DNA of 64,000 bases from Metallyticus violacea (taxonomy: Eukaryota; Arthropoda; Insecta; Mantodea; Metallyticidae): positions 28,960,501 through 29,024,500 of the forward strand of contig CM060834.1 of the NCBI GenBank assembly GCA_030762175.1. Direction: 5' to 3'. Shown one piece after another: positions 23,125 to 34,809 of the stretch. The notes beneath the pieces were generated by a model. The model saw only the letters and a program-made list of their open reading frames with translations. It did no database searches and was not told where the DNA came from. Within the stretch, counting starts at the first letter, position 1, and each line of letters opens with the position of its first letter. Position numbers and translations under genes: made by a program.

Positions 23125-23980
23125 GGCCCTATTCGTAAGCAAACATTTTAAATGCTGATTTGAATATTATTTCAATTCCAACACAAAAACGTTTTTAATA
23201 TATGGGTACCCTGTTCTAATTCTTACTTTCTTCACTGGAGAAAGCACTGCCATCTCAAAATCAGGTTATTTGCTCTAACAGTATTCCTATCCCCTCAAAT
23301 AGGTGTGGTGTTATAAAACTTCCTGCCGTCGACAGAACAAACAAATTAACTGACAGGTTACCCCCTGCCGTAATTTGCGCGTTTCTCAGACCTCAACTTG
23401 TCGGCAACTCATGTCAAAGTTACTTTAATCTCAGCAAAGCGATGGCGTGAACAGTTAGCTTAACTTCAAACGAAACTTTAGAGGTTTTATTTGATAATTG
23501 CACTCGAGCGCCTTTCAGCCAACGTACGGTTTCATTGATACCTTATTCACCAATCACAATGGAACTTGGATAGTTTTAAATCATGGGGCTCAAAAACTAA
23601 CAACTGATAGTTTTTTTCTTTATTTGAACTGTTACTATAACCTCAAATGTTCATATGCTTTTAATTATTCAATTACAAATATCCTTCTAGTCCTTTTTGG
23701 AACAAAAACTAATAACAATGCATTGTATCACTTCTACATCGATTCGATTATCTCACTGCCACCCAAAAGCAGTAACAAGAAATATGTCTTAATTGATATA
23801 AAAATAGTAGTAATTGATGATTGCTATAATAGTGTTCAGTGGTATTTTATATAATTTAGATCTCCACGTGGTTCTGCTTGGAATAAAAACTAATAAAATT
23901 GTTGTGCGTTTGAGAAAGATCAAACACGTATGCCAGATCAATTCAATTATTATACTAAAAAAACGCACAAAAATAAATTA
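23125..23980. other. Unassigned AT-rich DNA with a 118-codon open frame
   Basis: The frame at 23,498-23,854 (plus) encodes a hydrophobic, Asn/Tyr/Ile-rich peptide with no motif I recognise. Its composition is that of AT-rich noncoding DNA. I do not regard it as a gene. Confidence 0.4.
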
Positions 23981-23984
23981 ATAA

Positions 23985-24385
23985 ATGATATTCTCTATTT
24001 TAGTGAATGCAAAGATATCAAGGGCTCAGTTCATAAACGTGGTTAGATTTAATAAAAATGTTTAAAAACACCCACCAGTATAACTTTGTCAACGGTCATA
24101 TATTTTAATGAATGGCTACCATTCATATATGTCGTTTAATCTCAACAACAACAATAACAACAACAACAATAATAATAATAATATAATTCTAAAAATGTGA
24201 TTTCTCTTTAGGGATATTTATAGATTGCAAGAATTCTAATTTTATTCCCCTAATACCACACAGTAATGCCATAACTTATTTCATTGAGTAATAAAGTCTA
24301 ATTTAGATTTTATATACTTTTTTAAAGTTACTCTATTAGGTGAGCAATTCATTCAATTTACGCAGCTCCTGCGTGACGCACTTTT
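23985..24385 (+). repeat. Copy 3: right end of the ~143-bp-monomer element
   Basis: Only the unique tail is present: ctctattttagtgaatgcaa, aaatgtttaaaaacac, gtcatatatttt, ctcaacaacaac followed by AAT repeats (24,146-24,185), cacagtaatgccataactta, and the end gcagctcctgcgtgacgcac. The tandem monomers and leader are missing. It lies about 1 kb downstream of copy 2. Confidence 0.8.
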
Positions 24386-24389
24386 TATT

Positions 24390-26285
24390 TTGTTATCCAG
24401 TTACTGGGCCCCACTTTAAGCAGCAGAATCGGAAAAAAAAAAACATAACTAATTAATAAGTTGAATAAAAATTTTTTATTTAAAAATAAAAAAAGTTACG
24501 ATAAAAATCTAGCATTAACAATAGAAGAATAAGATGAAATTTGTAGAATAATTTTGGAATTTAAAAATTGCAAATGTGTCTTAAAATGCTTACCCTTTTA
24601 AAATGAAGTAGACAATTTTACTGATGCTACAAGATAGAAATTGTAGCGTTTATTCCATTTTATTTATTTTTGATTTTGCTTCAATTTCGAAATATTTATT
24701 TGGTGAATTAACTATAAGAAAACTTTCCTGAAACTCTATAAGTCACTGGGCAGTCGATATTGTTTTTACAAACTTGAAACACAGGTATATCTCTTCGTTG
24801 TTTTGGAAATCTATGAACAATGCCTCAAATACTAACATAAAATTAAATAGAGCATTGCATGGCATTACTCCTACATCTTACAACCGATCTTTGAGTGGTT
24901 CGCTCGGAACCTTCTTCTTTCAGAAAGCGATGCTCAAACAAAAGCATGGCACGACAGATGTTCAGTAAAACGGTAAGGAAGGAGGAGATATTTTACAAGT
25001 AAAATATTATCTACTTTTCTGTTACTGAACATAAGCTCCGTTTTACCGGATGCTTTTAAAATTGGTTGTGTTCTGCAGATGGTTGTTTTGAGTACAGCAT
25101 TGGGAGACGATCGCTCCACTGTGAAAATGGCCATGCAGGAACGCTCGCATTGCTCGTGTTTTTTCGTCCGTTAAAGGCCAGCTATTGACAGAACCGAGCA
25201 AGCAGCGCGCTTTGAAAGAACAAACATGCGCTTTATCCCGCTCGTCCGTATCCATGACACGACGTTGCAGTTCGCCCCAGGTATTTCGAGGATTAGCAGC
25301 ACAAACACTTGAGAAATGAAACTTCAGGAGCATGGAAATTGGAATTTTTCGGCTTTTCCTCCAAATAGGGAGTGCGCGCGTTCGGGCCTGAACGACTATA
25401 TCTTTAAGAATCCACCACACGATAGCAATTCGTTTAAAATAAATGTAAGATTTTAACATTGCATACCGACCTGCAAGCACCTTGAAAATGACATACATTT
25501 AAATAAACGATAGCATGTATGAACATACTTTAACAAATCTGTGCTTAATATGCACAGATCATGCTAAAACATTTTGATGAAAGGGTTTAGTAGCGTCAAA
25601 CTTAAACCTATGGAAAAGAATCTAGTGCAGTTGATTTTAGTTGAAACATGGAAAGTACAAAGGGACCACTATGTTTCTCAAGAGCAATAGACAGTTTTTA
25701 ACTGCCTAATCTCAAAAACATTACTATTGAAACTTACTATTTAAAGTATGGGTGTGGTTCAAACATGGAATTTAGAAAGAGATAGCTTGATCACCATTCC
25801 GGTAATAAGCGCTGTTAAGCATATCTAGATTCTTTCCATATTTCACTGCCAAAAGGTGCAACTGATCACAACACGTATTATAGGACAATTACCATAGAAA
25901 GAATATGCAGTGCAGGTTGATTGTGACAATGCTTCACAGCCCCTTTGACCGTCATTACCGCATCCTCCTCCTAGACAGCTCAAGTAGCAGCAAAATGGTC
26001 ATTTTCAACTCATAGCAAACAGTCCGTTACTTTTGCAGTTTGAGAGATATGTAGCTAGCAGTTCTCGTGCCTGCCACATAAAATGAAGTCAAAAATCGAA
26101 ACAATATGGGAAGAGTAAATTAACGCCCTTTCTGATGCAATATGCTCTTATTGCAAGACCATCAAACAATTAAAGAGGGGTGAAGTCACATCACCAAGAA
26201 AGGAACCTCGTGTAATGCCAGAATAATACTTACGAATATTTTAGGGCAAGAAAGAAGCAAATCCACGACCAGTCAACCCTCCTAG
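24390..26285. other. Unassigned DNA including a 151-codon minus-strand open frame
   Basis: The frame at 25,043-25,498 (minus) is the longest non-repetitive open frame in the window. Its segment at about 25,130-25,390 is clearly GC-richer than the flanks. Part of the peptide is ordinary in composition (for example NTWGELQRRVMDTDERDKA), unlike a low-complexity frame. I recognise no domain, no flanking splice pattern and no start context, so it may be an old exon, an unrecognised transposon piece, or chance. The rest of the stretch shows nothing. Confidence 0.35.
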
Positions 26286-26289
26286 ATGT

Positions 26290-26565
26290 TTCGGGCCTCT
26301 ACGAGTGGTCGAGGTCGTGAGCGGGAGGTCTGGGGTTCTATTCCCACCAGTATAGTCTGCCCTGATTGAGGTTTTTTCCAGGTTTTCGTCAGTCCTCATA
26401 AATCGCAAATGCATGGGAGGTAACCTAAAACTTAGGTCTGGAACGTTTCCTTCCTTAAAAAATATCCTTACCCAATGTATCATTTCATCTCATGTATCAT
26501 CAGTGTCCACCTCTTCTGATGCCTCAATAGTTAATACGGACGTTAAACACTATTAAAAAAAAGAT
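26290..26565 (+). mobile_element. tRNA-derived SINE, family II
   Basis: Full-length plus-strand relative of the 16.3 kb SINE. It shows gagtggtcgaggtcgtgagc (A box), ggggttctattcccaccag (B box, one change), ttttttccaggttttcgtca, gtcctcataaatcgcaaatg, cctaaaacttaggtctggaa and the end ggacgttaaacactatt plus an A tail. No clear target duplication is visible around it. Confidence 0.9.
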
Positions 26566-26649
26566 AAGGTTAAAACCTTTTTCTTTTCTTTGGTTCGAAT
26601 CAAGCAGAGACACTTTATTGCAATTGGGAATCTCATTTACAATTTTGAC

Positions 26650-27500
26650 TTTATAAATTTCAGTTTTCAAGTACTCCCCTTTTTCTAATGGTTGAATTTC
26701 TTAAATTTTCAGAAACTATTTTTTTTATTTTATTTAAATGGTATATATTAACTTTTGTTATGAAGAAAGACATATTAGTGCCACTAGAGCGATTTTTAAA
26801 TGTTGAGTTATAGGTGAACCCCCATATCTAATGGGCCGATTTCCCTGATTTCCAGAAATTATTTTCGTTTTATTTAAATTGTATATATGGAGTTTTATTG
26901 CGAAAAAAAAACCCAGTCCTAATAATTTGATTTCACTGATTTTTAGACACTATTTTTCTGATTTCGTTAACATGGTATGTGACGAGTTTTGTTGTGAAAG
27001 AAATAATATTGTTGCTGCTACAGTGATTTTTAAATTTTGAGTTTCAGGTAACCCTCTTTTCAATAGTCCGATTTCACTGATTTTCGGAGACTATTTTTCT
27101 TATTTTATTTCAATGCGATATACCGGAGTTTCCTTTAAACAATTTAAAATTGCGGCCGCTAGAGCGATTTTAAAATTTAGTTTTAACTCCAACTTGTTTT
27201 TCAGTAATACCCGCTCCAAATGGCCCGATTGCCACCTTTTTCAAAAACTGCTTTTATAAATTTATTTTAAAGCAATCTACCAAGTTTAGTTGAGAAAAAA
27301 CAAAAACTGCGGCCGCTAGAGCGTTAACGGACTAACTAACACACATACATACACATTTTCATTGTCTTTTTTGTGCCTATTAGGTAGGATCGAAGGAGAT
27401 TTGAAGACATTTTTTCAAAAATCGCTTCGTGGATCCAAACGCAACAGCCTCATTCTTTCGGAATACGCTAAAATGCAATCATTGTATTGGGAAAAACTGA
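26650..27500 (-). repeat. Copy 4: leader and monomers of the ~143-bp-monomer element
   Basis: In inverse orientation to copies 1-3. Reading the minus strand from 27,500: the leader (gcgtattccgaaagaatgag, then tgttgcg and gtgtatgtatgtgtgttag), then gttaacgctctagcggccgc and successive cores near 27,322, 27,165, 27,024 and 26,790. The wider gap between the last two contains a monomer that has lost its core. The unique tail is absent, so the copy is truncated after the array. Two cores keep the full CGCTCTAGCGGCCGC. Confidence 0.7.
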
Positions 27501-27599
27501 GGGTTGGTTTCTCATTTGTTTCCTTCTGAGCATTCAATAGCTACAATTTTGTTTTATTGCAGGAATTTTAAGTAGCAAGTCGTGGTTCCACTATTAAAT

Positions 27600-27880
27600 G
27601 TTAAGCAGTTGGTCCAAAGCTATTATGAAAGCAACAGAAGTCTTTCTCAAGGTTTGAAAACATTTAGAAAACATAATCATTTAAGTGAAGGCCCATGTTC
27701 TATTAGTAATTATAGGTAGAGGGATTTAATCAGGGAGTTTGAAAAAACTGGTTTTGCTACTGAAAAGCAGAAATCTGAAAGACCAAAGGTAATCAATGAT
27801 GTCACTGTTGCTGAAGTGTTTCACACAAAAAATAGAAAAGTAGAAATTATTTTTATGGCATTACTAGCGTTATGTGTCCA
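27600..27880 (+). pseudogene. DUF4817-type transposase N-terminal fragment
   Basis: The plus strand reads VKQLVQSYYESNRSLSQGLK, then after one stop RDLIREFEKTGFATEKQ, then SERPKVINDVTVAEVF. This matches the N-terminal helix-turn-helix of mariner-like transposases with the DUF4817 domain: a YYE-N-RS opening, an FE-TG hinge, and a GRPK linker. The rest of the DDE domain is not found downstream, so this is a truncated relic. It differs from the copies at 38.9 and 44.3 kb and so belongs to a separate subfamily. Confidence 0.65.
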
Positions 27881-27889
27881 CGCTTCTTC

Positions 27890-28995
27890 AAATGAGTACT
27901 AACATAGTGTGCAGGGTTCTAAGAAAACACATTAGTCTGCAAACAAATAACACTCACAGAAAGTGACAAACTGGAAATATATTATTTTGCTTTATTTGTG
28001 TTAGCAGAGATTTAAAATTAGTTTACTATGCATCATTGAGACATATTTCATTAAAGAAGAAAATAATGGACAATAAACAAACAGACCTTCGTCATTCCTA
28101 GATTGAAGAATCGTGGCCTGAAGAATATAGCCTTCATGCAAGATGGCGCACATGTACACCTCTACAAAATAATTTATTACAGGGATCTTTGACGCATGTG
28201 TCATCAGTAGGCCCTTTCCAACAATATGGCTTGCAAATCTGAACTCGACTGAACTCGGTTATGAGTTTACCTAAGAATGAGTTTTCTTGGTAGAGCCAAC
28301 AACCCTGTAGCAACTGAAATATGTTACAGCGCAAGAAATTTGGCATATTCCGAGACATTGCCTGCAAAGAGAAGCAGAAGCAATGGTGTGTGTTGAGCAA
28401 GAGAGCGGAGCGCACATAGTCCCAATGTTTTGTCAAAAGTAAACCCAAATTGTTATAGTCACTAATATCTTGTCATGGTACATGAGATACAGTCGTAATT
28501 AACTGACCCCTTAATACTCTTGGAACTTAACATGCCAAACGTATAGAGTAGACCTTCCAAGATCTACCAGTCTCTTCTTTCGGGGTCACATGGTTTGCCA
28601 TTCTCCTTAATCTCGTTCACTGTTTGAAATTCCCTTTCAACAGGAAAAAGCGGGACTCTATGCGGGAAGGGGGGATGGTAGGAGGAAACCGACAGATTTG
28701 GTGATAGAAAGTGTACCAAAACCTTGTATGTATGAGATGTGAAGGCGGGTTATATTGAACGCACAAATCTCGCTCACTGGTGTATCACTGTTGACTGAAT
28801 AGCTCTTTACGCATGCGTAGTAAATTCCTTTCTCTCCCTGCTAAAATACATTAAGAGAACAGAGACACGACACATGAATGAACAATTTTTCGCATTAACC
28901 ATTACACTTTTAAAAACCGGATCTAAAATCTATTGAATGGATTTTCTTCACGCATTATAATATTACAATAATGTTTGGGACGTTATTTTTCGCCT
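27890..28995. other. Unassigned DNA
   Basis: No gene recognised. Overlapping minus-strand frames at 28,001-28,448 have no known domain. Confidence 0.4.
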
Positions 28996-28999
28996 GCGT

Positions 29000-29250
29000 C
29001 CGTAGCTGAACGCCGCCTATTTCTATGCACAACTTTCTTTAAGAGTGGTTAGACCGCTCGCCTCCTACCGAGGAGATCCAGGTGTAATCCCAGCGGCCGT
29101 AATTTGGATTTTTTCTCTCCAGGTCCTCCGTTTCCCCTGCAGTTCGTTCTGCTATTGCTCCATCATCATCTCATCCTCATCTTCACCTTCATCAATTAGC
29201 GCAAATAGTTCACCGATTCATTGGAGTGCACGTTACAAATGGACAACGCT
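29000..29250 (+). mobile_element. Probable tRNA-derived SINE
   Basis: A tRNA-like head is formed by gagtggttagaccgctcgcc (A box), tcctaccgaggagatcc (anticodon side) and ggtgtaatcccagcgg (weakened B box). The body continues into a pyrimidine-rich stretch. No other copy in the window fixes its ends. Confidence 0.45.
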
Positions 29251-29354
29251 ACAGCCCTCTGCCACCCGTGTGTTAAAGTACAACACCCTGATAAAACACG
29301 CTAATTGTGGAAAAAAAAGAAATTTTTTGATCAATAATAGCATGCAAACAAAAG

Positions 29355-29380
29355 TTTTTTTTTTTTTTTTTTTTTTTTTT
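29355..29380 (+). repeat. Poly(T) tract
   Basis: A run of 26 T residues. Confidence 0.95.
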
Positions 29381-29389
29381 CCCATAATG

Positions 29390-30225
29390 AGTACTAACAT
29401 GTTCATAAAGGGGTTGCTCAAAGCGATGTTTGTCTATAGTAATATGGTTTTAACCTCTTTAATGATACAAAGGCAGAAATTGTTTCCTGTAGTAACAGCA
29501 AACTTGCGATTGACTGTCCACATACCGTCATTAGCGCGAGAACTGTCTGTTAAATGGCAGACGACTGGTGTGACCTTTAGCTCTCAATATTATTAAATTG
29601 AGTCAAATGATATCTTTGACGCAATTTTATATACTCTTATGATTTTTTTGTGTGCGAATAGGACAGGAAAAAAATTGAACATAGATTTTTAAAATATTTG
29701 TTCTGCAATATTATTATCGCTCTTAAAAACACAAAAATCACTGTTGTACTGGCTACAGTTTAAAACAAAAGTGATACTTTTTTTCACAAAATATTTTTAA
29801 AATATTATACACATAAATGAGAAAAATAGAATAAATGTTCTGTAAACATTTGAGGAAATTCATATAATAGTTTTAGAAACGTTTTAGAATTCAATAGCTA
29901 ATGTGAAACATGGAGAGTACCTGATGCTAATAAAGAGGGCAAGTTGGTTTTGAGTATGTCTCAAGCATTTATCGTGTTCAAGCTGTCTGGGCTTCTGGCT
30001 GTAGGATTATGATGATGCTCTCCCACAAACTGCAACAATCGTCAAAATTTGCCTTTTAAAAATCAGATGAGAAATACCATATCGCACATTTCCTGTGATG
30101 TTCACATTTTTTAAGAGTTAAAGAATAATTTTGGATCGAATATTATTCGGAAACTTTTCCGGAATAGAGAGTTAAAACTTTGTGGTTTTCGTTTTCATTA
30201 AGATATGATAAATAGTTTCATTCAT
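29390..30225. other. AT-rich DNA, nothing recognised
   Basis: Short frames only; no repeat family assigned. Confidence 0.4.
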
Positions 30226-30230
30226 TCTTT

Positions 30231-30540
30231 TTCGGTCCTGGTGGTGTAGTGGTAACCATACTCGCCTCGTAAACCCAAGATCGCGGGTTCAATCCCGGCC
30301 AAGATTGATGGATATTTTCGGGCGTAAAAAGCCTAAATATGGGTTCCTTCGGAAGGGAAGTAAAGCCGTGGGTTCCATGTTGTAGATTTATTGCAACCTC
30401 GAGCCTGAAAGAAGAGGCCTCTGAACGAAATTTGTCGGCCGTTTCACGCCTCGAATTGAATGGGATGCTGATGGCCTGAGATGTCAAAACGAATCCTAAA
30501 CCTAATAAAGAATGAAGAATAAATAAAACATAATAAAGAA
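30231..30540 (+). mobile_element. tRNA-derived SINE, family I, complete
   Basis: The only plus-strand and most complete family I copy here. The head reads tggtggtgtagtggtaacca (A box) and gatcgcgggttcaatcccgg (B box); the A-box side is most like tRNA-Val or tRNA-Gly. The body has cggaagggaagtaaagccgt, gagcctgaaagaagaggcct and gaaatttgtcggccgtttca, and the end is gggatgctgatggcctgaga. An A-rich tail of AATAAAGAATGAA-type units follows. The cgtaaatgtacgacacggg segment of other copies is altered here. Confidence 0.9.
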
Positions 30541-30544
30541 TATT

Positions 30545-31415
30545 ACTAATAAAGAATAAATGAAGATAAACTCTAAACTAAAATCCTGAAATTTTCTTAT
30601 ATAATAAATAATTGAGGTGCACTATTTTGAACTGAAATATGGATGAAGCAGTTTCATTCAAGATAAGTCTTCTATTGCTGATGGGTGTTTTATGTTTATC
30701 ACTATACTTGCACTATAATTGTAAATTAAACTTAAACATTATTCCATACTTTTCTTCATTGATATCTAAAGAGGAACTTTTATGTTCGATCATTAACTTC
30801 GCTGCAAATTGACGGTAAGAAAATGCTCGTCTGTTAGAATTGCCACTTTATTGCCAGACCATGTTCACGCGCAAATGAACCTTCCAGTTTTGCGGTTCAG
30901 CGAGCAGGATGTTCAAATAAAGCCGTACGAAACACCGGCAACTTCACGCACCACTAAAGCTCAATGTGTTTCTAGCCACGCATCAAGTTAATGCGGGCAT
31001 TTCCTTAGGAACCTAAAAAAAAGCCGTTTTTTGACAATAAAAGTTTTAACTACTGGGACATTTATCATGGTAGGAAAACAGACGTGGCTTGTTTAGCTAC
31101 TCTGCCATGACCACTTCTCTACGGATTGTAGAATTCATCGGCCATAACCTCTTGCCTGTCAACGTCATGGCCATGGGTATCATAACTCATCATTATCATG
31201 ACGAGATTTTCTCAAATTGTGTCACACAATCTGAATAAGGACATCTTTAATGTACAGGGCTATAAATATGTTCGGGGCGGTTTGTAAGATTTTTAATTCA
31301 TGATTAAGCATGACATCTTCTTTACGCAGATGAAGGGAAAAACTTTCTTATTAACCAGTAGCCATGATTTGGCCACCAGGTGTTTCTGTTTCAAAATGAA
31401 GGTTAATGGGAGGGA
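30545..31415. other. Unassigned DNA
   Basis: Nothing recognised beyond AT-rich sequence and a short GC-richer patch near 30,830-30,990. Confidence 0.4.
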
Positions 31416-31424
31416 AAACCAAGC

Positions 31425-31645
31425 GAGATGGTTCGAACTCCTAGAGACTCCAATTTCTTTCTAGAGTCAAAGTTAGGGAGCCCTTCTACGTCTGAGCATG
31501 ATCGTCCATGGATCCAGGCCGCCCGATATCTCCTTAACCTCATCTCTTCCTCTTGGAGGCGTAGGCACAAATGGTCAGCCGTTGAGCAATGTTGAAGTAC
31601 CGAAGAATCCTCTTATACCCCTCATAATCCAATCCAATCCAATAC
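31425..31645 (+). mobile_element. Probable retroposon with (ATCCA)n-type tail
   Basis: The segment contains a B-box-like gatggttcgaactcctag and ends in ccctcataatccaatccaat followed by ccaatac, a short-repeat tail typical of some SINEs and LINEs. No A box is convincing, so the 5' end is probably truncated. Confidence 0.4.
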
Positions 31646-31649
31646 AAAA

Positions 31650-33500
31650 ATAGGGAAAATCAAAATAGATCCGTTACCCCAAAGTCACTCCATACGAAAT
31701 TTGGGAAGCATGCACTCTTCGATAATTCCATTTGCAAACGGTTTAGACGGAGGTTTTATGTAAAGGAAAAACCGCAACTCTCTTATCTCGTTTACCGACC
31801 TAACACCATGTGGTTAAGTCAAGAACCAAGTCTCTTTGCCCGGTCCGGCCTGACATTATAAGACCTGTTCGAAAAGAAATGGAATATCGTGCAGATGTCT
31901 GCAGGATTACAAAATGAGCATTTGTAATGGATTTAAAATATATAAAGGCTTTGCTACATAATAAAACAAACATTGTATCCCTATCTTAACTGCGCTATAT
32001 GCTATGATTTTTTGAAACATCGACAATGTATTAGTAGCTTTGAACATTAATTTTGGAAAAATCTGCAGCACAACACAGGATGTTATAAATAACTTAACAA
32101 GAAACAGTCAATTTCAACATTGAATTTTAGACTAAATAACTGTTTTTTTTTCTTTATAGGGATGAAGCGAAACTAGTTACTTAAATACTCGTATGTTGAA
32201 GTTTTATATAGAATTTGAATTTTTGGAATGTTTTTATGGAGACTAATTTGGCCCACTGTGACTTATGTTTAAGAATTTAGAGCCTAAAAGCATGCCTCTT
32301 TATTTTTAAATAAGTGCTTTTAATTTTTCGCGGGGAATGAAACACTATTTTTATAGTATTATAAGGTGGGGTTTGATTCTAAAACTCTGGTTGTAGGGAT
32401 GAAGAATTTCCTGATTAGTTATTGGTTTTGTCGTCGTTTCAAGGCAACGGGCGGGTCGGCCCAGTTAAGCGGATGTAATATACGGGCAACTGATAGAAGT
32501 TCTCGCAATTACAACAATTACAATAAGCATACAAGTTATAACAGGAGGTGTTGGAAGTTTTGTCCTGCTGCATTCAAAATTCACATGCATCAATTCATCT
32601 TCCGAGTTGAGTTGAGTTAATTTCTTTCAGTTCTTCGAATACATTTTATTTTTCAACTTCCTCTATAAATAAAAGAATCACATGCTGTCAGTATGTCATT
32701 CCTGTGTCTTTCTGCATGCATTTATCTTATTCTTATTCTTAAAGTAGACAAGACATATTACTCTGTATGCATTTACAGCATACCATTTTCTGATCATGCA
32801 AGGGAGTTTCGTGTATAAAATTCGGTTATCTGTTCTCCGATACCTGCTATTTTGCCTACGTAAATGGTACTATGCTTCATCAGTAAAGAATATTAAGCGT
32901 GAATCAATTACTCTGTCATTAACCCGAAACACCCAATTACAAAAATTTACCGAAATATCAGGATCACCTGCCTGCATTTCGTAAACAATAATGACCTTGT
33001 ATGCTTTCAAGTTTAAATTCACCCGCCATCTGCTGTGTAACGGGCAACAAAAATATAAAAGACCGGCATTTTCCGATTAGCGTAGGGTGACAGAGTCAAG
33101 CATTATGACGCACGCATCGAAGGAGTGTTGCATTTTTATTAATGTTAATAATTTGCATTTCATTTAATTCAAAATAAGGTTATGAATAAATTGTGTAATG
33201 TCGAAAGAAAAAGCAAATAGAACCAAAATATGGCTGATTCACAGTAGATCAGTATATTTCGGGATTAATATATAAGGAGAACATTATATTTTACCAGCAT
33301 TGTTGCAAATAGGCAGGTAAAGAAAGAGTATACAAAAGAAAGAATCAATCACGATACAGCTTTCAATAGTTAAAAGACAAAAGTAAAAATTGAAAGTGCT
33401 ATTAGGTAATATTGAGTATAAGGTTAAGGATAAAGGGATAAATTTGTTGAAAAGAAATCATTGGAGTACCGAATTTGATGTGCTGAATGGGGAGGACGTA
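31650..33500. other. Unassigned DNA
   Basis: No gene recognised. Open frames at 32,366-32,620 and 32,796-32,984 are short and without known motifs. Confidence 0.4.
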
Positions 33501-33504
33501 TGTT

Positions 33505-33605
33505 CCCTGAAGAAATCAGTACGGCAAATGTCAAAAATGGGATGCTGGTGACCTGATATGTTAAAGAAACAAATGTCCTTAAGTAAACCAAATAAATAAA
33601 CAAGA
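33505..33605 (+). mobile_element. SINE family I, 3'-end fragment
   Basis: The end of a family I SINE: aatgggatgctggtgacctg, atatgttaaagaaac, and a tail containing aaataaataaac. Compare gaatgggatgctgatggcct in the 30.2 kb copy. Head and most of the body are missing. Confidence 0.7.
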
Positions 33606-33929
33606 CACTACAAAATTGAATACATATTTTTATTTTGCCTTTTCTAATTATAGTTCATATAGTTCCCACTTTAAATAATGCATTGGGTATTTGTAATAAA
33701 AAGTGACTACACCTAGAGACATGAAATAAAAATCATAAAATTTATATCAATAAAACGCGTAATGCAATTTTCGAAAACCCGCCATGTTTCTGTATTACTT
33801 TAGCCCCTTATTCTCCTTCTCGTAAGAATTCGATGAATAGGCCAGTTAGAAGGGGTAGTTTGTAAAAATATCTATCGTTTAGCTTGTGGCTGTGTACACG
33901 GTCAGCAATAAGTTTGAGATGAGATAAAG

Positions 33930-34626
33930 CTTTTAAATCAATGGGTCTAAAAGTTTTCAGATTCGCGAACCCCCTTTAAAAGATCTGGGCTGAGTAAAAC
34001 CTTTATAAATATGCACAACATTTAACAACCTTAAATTATCCTAAAGTTGCTGCAGTAAAGGTAAATAGGCCTACCGTAAGTTGCATTATTTTGTAGGTTC
34101 CCTTACAAAACAATGCATCAAGCTTTAACTATTGAAACTACATAAGTTAAAATATCAATGCATTTAAAACATTAAACCCGAAATTAATTAGTTAAGTTAA
34201 TAATAGAACAACATATTTTTATATTTCACTCATTTTTATCTAAAACAGGCGCTGAGAATTACTTTTTTGATATTATTGGGTTATTTAATATGGTGAAAGA
34301 TTTCCATGCGGGCTTAAGCTACACAGTAACAGAATAGATCAAAATTTAAACAAAACAGTGAATCCTCTTGCTGAATTTAAAATGAAGAGGTGAATAAACA
34401 ACTTATTTAAATGGCACAGGGTTTAAAGTTAGGAGTCACAAAATTAAAAGTGATATAAGACTTTGCTTAAGTTTCATCTTATGGCACCCAAAATCAATGT
34501 CTTCTCCTTATAACAGTACTAGGGAAACTTCTCCTTGAAACCAAACACCTTAGCATATGCCTCATTTCAAAGAACTAAAAACAATATGTCTACTAACTGG
34601 TGATCACAGCTCCATATTCCAGTGTA

Positions 34627-34684
<58 letters not shown>

Positions 34685-34805
34685 GAACAATTATAAAAAA
34701 AACTCAACATTGGTTTAGAGAAGCATTTTGGCGAACACCTTGAAAATTTTCAAGTACTCCCTCAAGGGGTTTGCAAACCACAGTTTGAGAAACCTACTCC
34801 AAGCA
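33930..34805. mobile_element. Possible hAT-type non-autonomous element
   Basis: The left side reads gttttcagattcgcgaaccc. The reverse complement of the right side reads ggtttctcaaactgtggttt then gcaaacccc. These resemble each other and the terminal regions of hAT-superfamily MITEs. The interior is AT-rich, holds a long AAT run and has no coding capacity. No 8-bp target duplication could be located by eye. Confidence 0.25.
34628..34683 (+). repeat. (AAT)n microsatellite
   Basis: Uninterrupted AAT trinucleotide run. Confidence 0.95.
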
Positions 34806-34809
34806 ATAT

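Noticed and set aside
23498..23854. 118-codon open frame as a gene
   Set aside because: Composition matches AT-rich noncoding DNA and no motif is recognised.
30218..30487. 89-codon minus-strand frame as a protein
   Set aside because: It is the antisense of a family I SINE; the HGTHGFTSLPKE-type peptide recurs only because the SINE does.
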